A stretch of DNA of 64,000 nucleotides from Patescibacteria group bacterium (GTDB taxonomy: Bacteria > Patescibacteriota > Microgenomatia > UBA1406 > GWC2-37-13), in the NCBI GenBank assembly GCA_025057905.1, contig JANWUX010000001.1:270155-334154 (forward strand), written 5' to 3'. Position numbers and translations under genes: made by a program. Below, piece by piece: positions 18,556 to 26,288 of this stretch; the first letter of the stretch is position 1, and each line of letters starts with the position of its first letter. The notes below the pieces were generated by a model. The model searched no databases, was not told the origin of the DNA, and saw nothing but the letters and a program-made list of their open reading frames with translations.

Positions 18556-21474
18556 TTAATGATATCGATTAGAATCTCTCAAGATCAAGATCTCCTTGCT
18601 AGCGCACTTTGGACAGATAACCGTTGAGTTTTTTATCTCTTCTTGACTAAACTCGAAATAACACTTTCTACAGCAGTAATCTCTTACATTCCCAAAATTT
18701 ACTTTATTTCTATCTATATCAAAGATAAACTCACCTTTTTTTGCTCTAATTGAAACTAGACTTCCCTTTTCTATCTTCCCAGTAACGATTAAGTTTGACA
18801 GAGGATCTTCAACATATCTTTGGATCGTTCTTTTAAGGGGCCTTGCTCCATAAACCGGATCGAATCCAAGTTGAACTAATGTCTCAATGACTTCTTCGTC
18901 ATAACTCAGGCCTATCTCCTGTTCCTCCAAAAGCTTATTGAGACGCTTTAATTGGAGATTGACAATTTTCTTGACCTCATTGAGTCCCAAAGCATCAAAA
19001 ATGATTATCTCATCAAAGCGGTTTACTAACTCAGGCCTAAAATACTTCAATAACTCAGCTATAACTTTCTCTCTTATTTTTTCTCTTGTCCCTGTATCTG
19101 GAGATGAATTCTCGTTTTTTTTATTTTGAGCTGAGGAAATTTCTTTGTAAACTAAATCAGAGGCGATATTTGAGGTACAAATAATCACCGCATTTTTAAA
19201 GGAAATTACTCGGCCCTTGTTATCAGTCAGCCGACCATCATCAAGAATTTGAAGAAGAATATTAAAAACATCTCGATGAGCTTTCTCGATCTCATCAAAA
19301 AGAACGACGCAGTAGGGTCGCCTTCTGACTGCCTCAGTTAACTTCCCTCCTTCTTCATAACCAACATACCCCGGTGGAGCGCCAAGAAGTTTTGCTACTT
19401 CATGTTTTTCCATGTATTCAGTCATATCTAGTCTTATCATCGCCTCTTCACTACCAAAAAGAATTTCAGCTAAAACTTTAGCTAACTCTGTCTTGCCTAC
19501 TCCCGTTGGCCCCAAGAAAACAAAGCTACCAATTGGTCTTGATGGATGCTTCAATCCAGCACGGCCTCGTCTAATTGCTTGAGCAATCGCCGTCACCGCT
19601 CTTTCTTGATTGACAAATCTATCCTTGATAATCTCTTCAAGTCGAGAAAGCCGAGTCATTTCCGAGGAGGTAATTCTTGAAACTGGGATTCCAGTCCAGC
19701 GAGAGACAATGTCACGAATCAACTCTTCGGTTACCACCGTTGTTGTTTGAGCTTTTCTTAACTGATAATCTTCTTGTTTTTCTCTTAATCTAGTCATTAA
19801 ATCATCGATTTTTGAAGTTAAAATCCTCAATTTAACTTGATCCTTTCTTTTTTGAGCCTCAGTTTTTTCTTGATTGAGTTCTTTCAATCTTGACTCAAGA
19901 GATCGAATTTCTTCTGGCAAAGAAATAAGAGGTAGTCTGACAGCTGAAGCTGCTTCATCGATTAAATCCACGGCTTTGTCCGGCAGAAATCTATCACCAA
20001 TGTATCTTTTTGAGAGTTTGACAGCCGCTTCAATCGCCTCTTGGGAAATCTTCACTCGATGAAAAGCCTCGTATCGGTCTTTAATTGCCTGAAGCATTTT
20101 GATTGTCTGATCTTCGGTTGGTTCGGGAACCATGACTGGTTGAAACCTTCTTTCTAGCGCCGGATCTTTCTCGATATACTTTCGATACTCAGTGATGGTG
20201 GTGGCGCCAATTATCTGAAGCTCACCCCGAGCCAATGGGGGTTTCAAAAAACTTGAAACGTCAAGAGTTCCCTCTCCGGAAGCACCAGCGCCAACGATAT
20301 TGTGAATTTCATCAATAAAGAGAATTATCTGGCCATTTGAGGCTTTAATCTGCTCTATTAACTCTTTCATTCTTTCTTCAAACTCGCCTCGGTAGGAAGC
20401 GCCGGCAAGAATACTCATTAAATCAAGCTGAAGGATTCTTTTATTGAGAAGAGATTCAGGAACTTCTTTGTTGATAATTTTCTGAGCTAGTCCCTCAACA
20501 ATTGCTGTTTTTCCAACTCCAGCTTCGCCGATTAAACAAGGATTGTTTTTGGTTCGCCTTGAAAGAATATGAATCACTCTTTCAATAGTTGGTGCTCTCT
20601 CTACAACTGGATCAAGAAGACCCTGAGCTGCTTTATTAGTCAGATCAACTGTAAATTCTTGAAGAATTCTCTTTTTCTTTTGAGCTTTGATCTCCTCATC
20701 TGTCATTAAACCTTCTTTTTTGCCGGTGATCTTTTTGTTTAGATCTTCTTTCTTGAGGCCAAGCTTTGACAGAATTCTTGCTCCAAGCCCCTCTCCCTCA
20801 TTGTATAAAGACAGAAGAATATGTTCTGGAGCGATAAATTCAAAACCAAGTTTTCTGGCAATAGTAAGAGAATCATTGATAATTCTTTTTAACCTTGGTG
20901 AAATCTGAGGTGGTTTTTCATAACTTCCTCTTCTAAATATTTTTGCTAGTTCTTCCTGAATCAATTGAGGAGAAATCTTTAACTCTAAAAAAAGATTGTA
21001 AATTTCTTGATCGTTAATTAATCCAAAAAGAAGATGCTCACTGTCGATGTATTCATTTTTTAATTCCCGCGCTTTTAGTTGCGCCACCATGATTACTCGA
21101 TTTGATCGAGAAGTCAAGTGAGTCATCAAATCAATCTCTTTAACTGAAGAGGAGGTTTGATTGATAACTGTCTCTTGATGCTTGTTTTGATCTTTTTTGA
21201 TCCATTGATTATTTTTTTTCTGTGGATCGGTTGCCTGATGATTGCTTACCTGGTTGAAATTGTGTGTTGGTTTTACTTGTGGCTGAGACTGACTTTGAAA
21301 CTGTAACATCTTTTTGGAAGCCAAAATAGGTGGTTTTTGAGTTTGGTTTGTCTCTTGATTTCGCTGATGATCGAGGGGATAATTACTTTGATTTTGAATC
21401 TTTGAGAGAGTATCTATGTCTGGTTTTTTTTCTGAAGCGACTCTCTTGCTTAAAAAATCAAAAAAATTTGACAT
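18556..21474 (-). CDS. clpC: ClpC-type AAA+ unfoldase with Gln-rich N-tail and C-terminal zinc ribbon
   Basis: 972 aa, longer than usual ClpC (about 810-850). Order: a Gln/Asn/Lys-rich low-complexity tail (about 1-105), a Clp repeat domain (about 110-250, 'IDSEHLLFGLIND', 'FIAPEHILLSLY'), AAA-1 with Walker A 'GEAGVGKT', a short coiled-coil middle domain (about 505-570), AAA-2 with Walker A 'GPTGVGKT' and the '[13 protein letters not shown]' pore loop, and a C-terminal extension with a zinc-ribbon pattern, 'CCRKC' then 'CPKC' 20 residues before the end. ClpC unfolds substrates for ClpP; no clpP is in the window. The ribbon and tail are not usual for the family and may bind adaptors or substrates. 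Start is 9 bp from the divergent gene. Confidence 0.9.
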   Translation of the reverse strand: MSNFFDFLSKRVASEKKPDIDTLSKIQNQSNYPLDHQRNQETNQTQKPPILASKKMLQFQSQSQPQVKPTHNFNQVSNHQATDPQKKNNQWIKKDQNKHQETVINQTSSSVKEIDLMTHLTSRSNRVIMVAQLKARELKNEYIDSEHLLFGLINDQEIYNLFLELKISPQLIQEELAKIFRRGSYEKPPQISPRLKRIINDSLTIARKLGFEFIAPEHILLSLYNEGEGLGARILSKLGLKKEDLNKKITGKKEGLMTDEEIKAQKKKRILQEFTVDLTNKAAQGLLDPVVERAPTIERVIHILSRRTKNNPCLIGEAGVGKTAIVEGLAQKIINKEVPESLLNKRILQLDLMSILAGASYRGEFEERMKELIEQIKASNGQIILFIDEIHNIVGAGASGEGTLDVSSFLKPPLARGELQIIGATTITEYRKYIEKDPALERRFQPVMVPEPTEDQTIKMLQAIKDRYEAFHRVKISQEAIEAAVKLSKRYIGDRFLPDKAVDLIDEAASAVRLPLISLPEEIRSLESRLKELNQEKTEAQKRKDQVKLRILTSKIDDLMTRLREKQEDYQLRKAQTTTVVTEELIRDIVSRWTGIPVSRITSSEMTRLSRLEEIIKDRFVNQERAVTAIAQAIRRGRAGLKHPSRPIGSFVFLGPTGVGKTELAKVLAEILFGSEEAMIRLDMTEYMEKHEVAKLLGAPPGYVGYEEGGKLTEAVRRRPYCVVLFDEIEKAHRDVFNILLQILDDGRLTDNKGRVISFKNAVIICTSNIASDLVYKEISSAQNKKNENSSPDTGTREKIREKVIAELLKYFRPELVNRFDEIIIFDALGLNEVKKIVNLQLKRLNKLLEEQEIGLSYDEEVIETLVQLGFDPVYGARPLKRTIQRYVEDPLSNLIVTGKIEKGSLVSIRAKKGEFIFDIDRNKVNFGNVRDYCCRKCYFEFSQEEIKNSTVICPKCASKEILILRDSNRYH

Positions 21475-21509
21475 AATCAGATTATGGCGAAAAAGAGATT
21501 TATTGTCAA
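21472..21509. promoter_or_regulatory. Palindromic divergent start region between clpC and the C39-like gene
   Basis: A perfect 15-bp palindrome, CATAATCAGATTATG (21472-21486), covers both start codons of the divergent pair. On the minus strand TTGACA (21509-21504) and CATAAT (21486-21481) are 17 bp apart, with the clpC ATG 6 nt after the -10, predicting a leaderless clpC mRNA. The plus strand has the mirror-image CATAAT 6 nt before the ATG at 21484, but no good -35. Confidence 0.55.
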
Positions 21510-22479
21510 CTTAGTTTTAATTATCTCGTCAACAATTACTTTTACTTATCTTTTTTTTCAGTCTTTTAAAATCAATAATTTCTTGTTAAAAAGTGAAGAA
21601 GACAAAAAAACTTTAAAGATCGGGGAAATTAAATTTACTCCAACAATAGCTACCCCTGCAGAATTATCCCCAACTTTTGATCCATTGAACTCCTCATCAA
21701 AAGAAAACAATCTCAATAACTCACACATTAACAGACTTTCTGAGGATAGTGACCTTTCTATAGAACAATCTAATTCTCCAGATATTCCTGGAAATGCTTT
21801 ATCAACAAGCGAAAGTCAATTCTCTTCTTTCATCACAGTATCACCGTTTGCAGCTTATTCTACACCTCAAATAATCATTGCTGAAGCTAAAATCTCTACA
21901 GAGTCATCTGAGGTGATTTTTAAGCCTAAAAACGAGAAATTTCTCTACTATTCCCAAATTGGTAACAGATTTCCTTTAAGTAGAGGAAGAGGAGGCTGCA
22001 CTATTCATGATGCCGGTTGCGGACCGACAACTGTCGCTATGATTATTTCTAATTTAAAAAATAAAGTCACTCCAGAAGAAGTTGTGAATCATTTTTTTCA
22101 AAAAGGATACTACATCGGTTGTAAAGGAACATATTATGATGCAAATATCAAAACACTTGAATCTTTTGAAATAAGAACTGAGCCATATCAGGCAAAGAAA
22201 GAAAGAGATTATATTCAAATTGACGAAAATACTAAAAACGACATCAGACAGTATATAAGAGCGGGAGTAACCCTTTTTGCCTTGGCAAATTTTCAAGGCA
22301 AAGAAAGGCCAATAGGTCATTATTTTTGGATAGTTGGAATAGATAAAGAAGGAAATTTCCTAACCTTAGACCCGTATTATGCCTTCGATAGACGGACAAA
22401 GAGTTTTTTAGTACCCTTAAATATGAAAAACACCAGACTTGTAGGTTTTAGGCATTTAACTTTAGTATTTCCAAATTAA
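21484..22479 (+). CDS. Membrane-anchored C39-like cysteine peptidase
   Basis: 331 aa: an N-terminal signal anchor (about residues 7-27), a Ser/Thr/Pro-rich low-complexity region (about 30-150), then a Peptidase_C39_2-like domain (about 155-325). Catalytic residues visible are Cys in 'DAGCGPTTVAMIISNL', His in 'GHYFWIVGID' and Asp in 'LTLDPYYAFD'. A preceding 'GGCTIHDAGCG' gives two nearby cysteines. The domain faces outward by topology. Substrate is unknown; this is a second C39-like exoprotein besides the FtsX-linked one. It is followed 10 bp later by another anchored protein. Confidence 0.75.
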   Translation: MAKKRFIVNLVLIISSTITFTYLFFQSFKINNFLLKSEEDKKTLKIGEIKFTPTIATPAELSPTFDPLNSSSKENNLNNSHINRLSEDSDLSIEQSNSPDIPGNALSTSESQFSSFITVSPFAAYSTPQIIIAEAKISTESSEVIFKPKNEKFLYYSQIGNRFPLSRGRGGCTIHDAGCGPTTVAMIISNLKNKVTPEEVVNHFFQKGYYIGCKGTYYDANIKTLESFEIRTEPYQAKKERDYIQIDENTKNDIRQYIRAGVTLFALANFQGKERPIGHYFWIVGIDKEGNFLTLDPYYAFDRRTKSFLVPLNMKNTRLVGFRHLTLVFPN

Positions 22480-22488
22480 AATTTTCTT

Positions 22489-22953
22489 ATGACTAAAGGA
22501 ATAAACAAAAAAAATTTTCTGCTTATCTCAATTTTCCTATTCTTTTTAATAATTTTTCTCTCATTATTTTGGTTTTTCATGACAATCAGTAAAAATCATT
22601 CAACAAAAAAAAATATTCCTTTTAGTGACCAAGAAAAAAATAATCGCTTTCTAGAATCAAAAAAAATTACTCAAAGCCCCACCCCTGATCTGCCTCCGGT
22701 AAGATTTACTGGAGCCAGTGAAGAACCACTCGACATCCCTCAAGAAACGATTGATTACTTAAATGAAAAAAACAACTTAATGAAAAAACTTCCTCTAAAA
22801 ACTGATTATTTTCTCATAGACTTTGACTATTCTGCAAACAGATTTACCATCACCTATTTTGAGCCTAAATCAACCTCAAGAGAAACCTTTAAATCCTGGC
22901 TTTTGCAGAATTACCAAAAATTGAAGTTGGAGGATTTTATCGAAAAAAATTAA
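22489..22953 (+). CDS. Membrane-anchored protein, unknown function
   Basis: 154 aa: an N-terminal transmembrane helix (about residues 9-32), a polar linker with 'SPTPDLPPVRFTGASEEP', and a small C-terminal domain (about 90-154; 'LKTDYFLIDFDYSANRFTITY', then 'FKSWLLQNYQKLKLEDF'). I recognise no named family; the C-terminal domain looks like a small alpha/beta fold placed outside the membrane. Probably co-transcribed with the C39-like peptidase. The ATG is preceded by TTTTCTT rather than a Shine-Dalgarno. Confidence 0.6.
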   Translation: MTKGINKKNFLLISIFLFFLIIFLSLFWFFMTISKNHSTKKNIPFSDQEKNNRFLESKKITQSPTPDLPPVRFTGASEEPLDIPQETIDYLNEKNNLMKKLPLKTDYFLIDFDYSANRFTITYFEPKSTSRETFKSWLLQNYQKLKLEDFIEKN

Positions 22954-23108
22954 AATAAAGCTCTTGGGTCAAAACTAAGTTCAGATAAAACCAAAACAGT
23001 TCATAAATGAAAGAATTTTATCTTAATTCTATCGTTTATCATTGAAGAGAAAAACACTCTTTTAGGTGAAGCAAAAAAGTAAGGTGATTTTAGATTTAAA
23101 TTCAAATA

Positions 23109-23924
23109 TCATCGATTCAAAAAATGAGTAAGTTTTATATTTTGGGCTAAATTAAGAATAGAGAAAATATTCCAATACAAAGATAGACCAATCGGAAAAC
23201 TATAGGAAAACCAGCCAATTAGAATCGGCATCAAAATCTTCATCTGAAGATTAATAATTTTTTGAAAATCTTCCTGAGATTTTTGAGAAGAATTTTCTTT
23301 TTCAGGAACTTGAACAGATTGCTGATTTGTTTTGTTTACTGACATCAATTTAAACTGAAGATATTGAATCAGTCCAGTAATTATCGGAATTAAAAGATAA
23401 AACCAGATTCCTGATTTTTGAGGAGACAATACCAGATTAAATCCAAGAAAGTAAGGGTCAATTAGCTCTACCTTTAAAAAAGGAAAATAGACTAATTTAT
23501 TTATCTTCTCAACAACACTCTGGTCATTAAATAGAAAAAAAACAAGAACATTGTAAAGACCAATAAAAAAGGGCAACTGAATTAGAGGAATAAGACAACC
23601 TAATCCTGGATTTACTCCGACTTCTCGATAGAGTTTTAGTTGTTCAGCTTGAAGCCGAGCTTTGTCGTTTTTGTATTTTTTTTGAATTTTTTCCAGTTTA
23701 GGTCTTAACTCAACTAATTTTTCAGCTATTTTTTTTTGTTTTCGGTTAAGAGGGAAAATTAAAAAACTGACAAAGATCGTCAAACCAATAATGGCAAAAC
23801 CCAAAGGCCCTGGGAATTTGAAGAAAGAAAAAAAGTGATAGAAAAACAAGAGAAGATTCAAAATTGGGATAACAAAAAGAACGTCAAAAAAACTTGAAGG
23901 ATTGATCGTTGGCGGATTTGTCAT
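23109..23924 (-). CDS. yidC: Membrane protein insertase YidC
   Basis: 271 aa, the short YidC/Oxa1 form without the large periplasmic domain. It shows an N-terminal helix, the core 'PLGFAIIGLTIFVSFLIFPLN' segment, the cytoplasmic coiled-coil hairpin 'LRPKLEKIQKKYKNDKARLQ', 'GCLIPLIQLPFFIGLYNVL', and C-terminal helices ending in 'IGLSLYWNIFSILNLAQ'. It inserts membrane proteins with or without SecYEG. It follows rpmH by 44 bp; the usual rnpA gene between them is missing, and yidD lies far away at 52144. Confidence 0.9.
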   Translation of the reverse strand: MTNPPTINPSSFFDVLFVIPILNLLLFFYHFFSFFKFPGPLGFAIIGLTIFVSFLIFPLNRKQKKIAEKLVELRPKLEKIQKKYKNDKARLQAEQLKLYREVGVNPGLGCLIPLIQLPFFIGLYNVLVFFLFNDQSVVEKINKLVYFPFLKVELIDPYFLGFNLVLSPQKSGIWFYLLIPIITGLIQYLQFKLMSVNKTNQQSVQVPEKENSSQKSQEDFQKIINLQMKILMPILIGWFSYSFPIGLSLYWNIFSILNLAQNIKLTHFLNR

Positions 23925-23968
23925 CTGGAAAACCTGAGGCCTAAATCTCGCTAACTAATTCTGAATCA

Positions 23969-24103
23969 CTAAACCGTCAGCTTTTTTCTACCCTTTTGTC
24001 GTCTTCTCTTAATCACGGCCCGACCGCTTTTTGTACTCATTCTTTTTAAAAAACCGTGTTTTCGCTTAGGTTTGAGCTTTTTAGGTTGCCAAGTTCGCTT
24101 CAT
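23969..24103 (-). CDS. rpmH: 50S ribosomal protein L34
   Basis: A 44-aa gene not in the ORF track. It reads '[20 protein letters not shown]' followed by '[20 protein letters not shown]', the canonical L34 sequence. Its ATG overlaps the valS stop by 4 bp (ATGA), so the two are translationally coupled. Downstream comes yidC directly. Confidence 0.96.
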   Translation of the reverse strand: MKRTWQPKKLKPKRKHGFLKRMSTKSGRAVIKRRRQKGRKKLTV

Positions 24104-26247
24104 TCTTTTTTGAAAATTTTTAACCTTGATCTGAGAATTGATTTTTTTTCGCCGTGGAAAAACTTCCAGACAACTTCAGTAACAAAAGGCAAAAAAGGAT
24201 GCAACATCAGCAGACACTCTAGATAGATTTTTTTCAAAGCCTCTAAAGCAACGATATTACCACTAATAATTTTTTTTTTCAATTGTTCTAGATATACATC
24301 GGCTAAACGATGCCATAAAAAGCTATACAATAAACCAAAAGCTTGGGAAAAACGATAGCCATCCATAAAACGAAAATATTTAGCCCGATTTTTTCTAAAT
24401 TCATTCTCTAAATTAATGAGGATTTGATCAACATCTTGATTGAATTCTTGTTGTTTTAAATTCCCAACTTGATTTAGGTAAATAAACCTGCCAATGTTCC
24501 AAATCTTATTGCAAAAATTTCTCATGGTAATTACTTTTTCTTCAGAAAAAAAGACATCCGATCCTGCACCAACCTCAAAAACCAGTGCCCCTCTCAAAGC
24601 ATCAGCTCCATACTTGTCAATCATTTCCATCGGATTGATAACATTTCCTTTGCTTTTACTCATTTTTTGACCTGATTTATCTCTTACTAGTCCATGAAGG
24701 TAAACAACTTTAAAAGGCTCTTTGTCGGTGTAAAAAATACCTAGCATGATCATTCTTGCCACCCACCAAGGCAAAATATCATAACCTGTTTCCATGACTG
24801 AGGTGGGATAAAAATATTTGAATAGTCCTAAAGTTTTTAAAGTTGCGTATGGCCACTGAGCTGAAGAAAACCAAGTATCAAAAGTATCGGTATCTTCTAT
24901 AAGGGTACACTGACCACAAACCTGACACTTCTTTGGCTTTTCTAATGAAACAAACCATCTATTAGAATTTTCTTTCAAGCTTAACTGGCATTGATAGGCA
25001 GGAATTTTTATCCCCCAGACAAGCTGGCGAGAGATATTCCAGTCTTTAAAATTTTCCAGCCACCAGAGAACGATTTTTTTAAATCTCCTGGGGATAATCT
25101 TAATTTTCTCTTCCTCAACGAACTTCTTGGCTTTTGCTGTTAGAGGTTTTACTCGAACAAACCACTGCTCCTTGGGCAGAGGCTCAAGGATCTTACCGCA
25201 TTTATAGCAGGTAGCTATTCGGTGATGATAATTCTCATCTATTTTTTCTATCAAATTTCTATCTTTGAGTTTCTGAACGACCAACTTTCTTGCCTTGAAA
25301 ATGGAAAGACCTTCAAACTCATCAGTATGCTTGTTCAAACGCCCGTCGAAATCGAAGACTCTGATTAAGGGGAGATTATGTTTCTTACCAATCTCAAAGT
25401 CTTTGAAGTCGTGTGCCGGTGTTATCTTGACTACTCCAGTGCCGAAATCAGGATCAACAAAATCATCACCAATAACTCTAACTCTTCTTTCAACAAAAGG
25501 AATAATTACCTCCTGACTGATTAGATCATGGTAGCGCCTATCTTTTGGATTAACAGCTACAGCCACATCACCAAAGAGAGTTTCTGGTCTAGTTGTAGCA
25601 ACGGTTAGATAATCATCTTTCCTACTAGCAAATGAGTATCTTATGTAATAAAGTCTTGTCACTTCTTCCTTGTATACGACTTCCAAATCAGAAAAAGATG
25701 TTCCACAGCCTACACAGTAATTAATTAGTTTTTCATCTCGATAAACCAGCCCCTTATCAAATAGTTTCTTGAAAGTTTCGTAGACAATTTTGACAATGTC
25801 TTCATCCAGAGTAAATTTTTTCTTTGACCAGGCAAGCGCAAATCCAAGTCGCCTTAGTTGATTTTCCATCCGACTTTTGTTTTCAATCACAAATTCCCAG
25901 ATCATCCGGTATAGAGTCTCGGAATCAAAGTCAAACCGACTTTTTCCCTGTTTTTTAAGGTGCTTCTCGAAAACAAATTGGGTTTCAAAACCAGCATGAT
26001 CTGCACCAGGTAGCCACAAAACTTGATCACCAAGTAAAAGGTGATAGCGAATCATAATATCTTCATAAACATACATCGCATGACCAAGATGAAGATCAGC
26101 ATTAGCATTCGGTGGCGGAAGAATAATTGAAAAATATTTTTTTTTCTTCTTTTTTAATCTTACAGGGTCAATCTCAAAAAGTCGATTTCTAACCCAGTCT
26201 TCATATATTTGATTTTCAAACTTAGCTGGTTGATAGTTCTTGTCCAT
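24100..26247 (-). CDS. valS: Valine--tRNA ligase (shortened C-terminus)
   Basis: About 715 aa. Class I synthetase motifs: HIGH-type '[17 protein letters not shown]', editing domain '[19 protein letters not shown]', '[20 protein letters not shown]', and KMSKS in '[17 protein letters not shown]'. It ends soon after the anticodon-binding domain and lacks the C-terminal coiled coil that makes most bacterial ValS about 880 aa. The ORF-track start at 26289 coincides with the divergent gene; '[18 protein letters not shown]' at 26247 is the normal N-terminus. Stop overlaps rpmH. Confidence 0.93.
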   Translation of the reverse strand: MDKNYQPAKFENQIYEDWVRNRLFEIDPVRLKKKKKKYFSIILPPPNANADLHLGHAMYVYEDIMIRYHLLLGDQVLWLPGADHAGFETQFVFEKHLKKQGKSRFDFDSETLYRMIWEFVIENKSRMENQLRRLGFALAWSKKKFTLDEDIVKIVYETFKKLFDKGLVYRDEKLINYCVGCGTSFSDLEVVYKEEVTRLYYIRYSFASRKDDYLTVATTRPETLFGDVAVAVNPKDRRYHDLISQEVIIPFVERRVRVIGDDFVDPDFGTGVVKITPAHDFKDFEIGKKHNLPLIRVFDFDGRLNKHTDEFEGLSIFKARKLVVQKLKDRNLIEKIDENYHHRIATCYKCGKILEPLPKEQWFVRVKPLTAKAKKFVEEEKIKIIPRRFKKIVLWWLENFKDWNISRQLVWGIKIPAYQCQLSLKENSNRWFVSLEKPKKCQVCGQCTLIEDTDTFDTWFSSAQWPYATLKTLGLFKYFYPTSVMETGYDILPWWVARMIMLGIFYTDKEPFKVVYLHGLVRDKSGQKMSKSKGNVINPMEMIDKYGADALRGALVFEVGAGSDVFFSEEKVITMRNFCNKIWNIGRFIYLNQVGNLKQQEFNQDVDQILINLENEFRKNRAKYFRFMDGYRFSQAFGLLYSFLWHRLADVYLEQLKKKIISGNIVALEALKKIYLECLLMLHPFLPFVTEVVWKFFHGEKKSILRSRLKIFKKE

Positions 26248-26269
26248 AGAGAATTGTTCAAGCCTTATT

Positions 26270-26279
26270 ATTATATAAT
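26270..26279. promoter_or_regulatory. Symmetrical -10 element shared by valS and the DUF2298 gene
   Basis: ATTATATAAT gives TATAAT on both strands between divergent genes: on the plus strand it ends 9 nt before the DUF2298 ATG (26289), on the minus strand 22 nt before the valS ATG (26247). No strong -35 box is seen on either side. The identical decamer recurs at 37401 and 43092. Confidence 0.5.
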
Positions 26280-26288
26280 AGAAACTCA

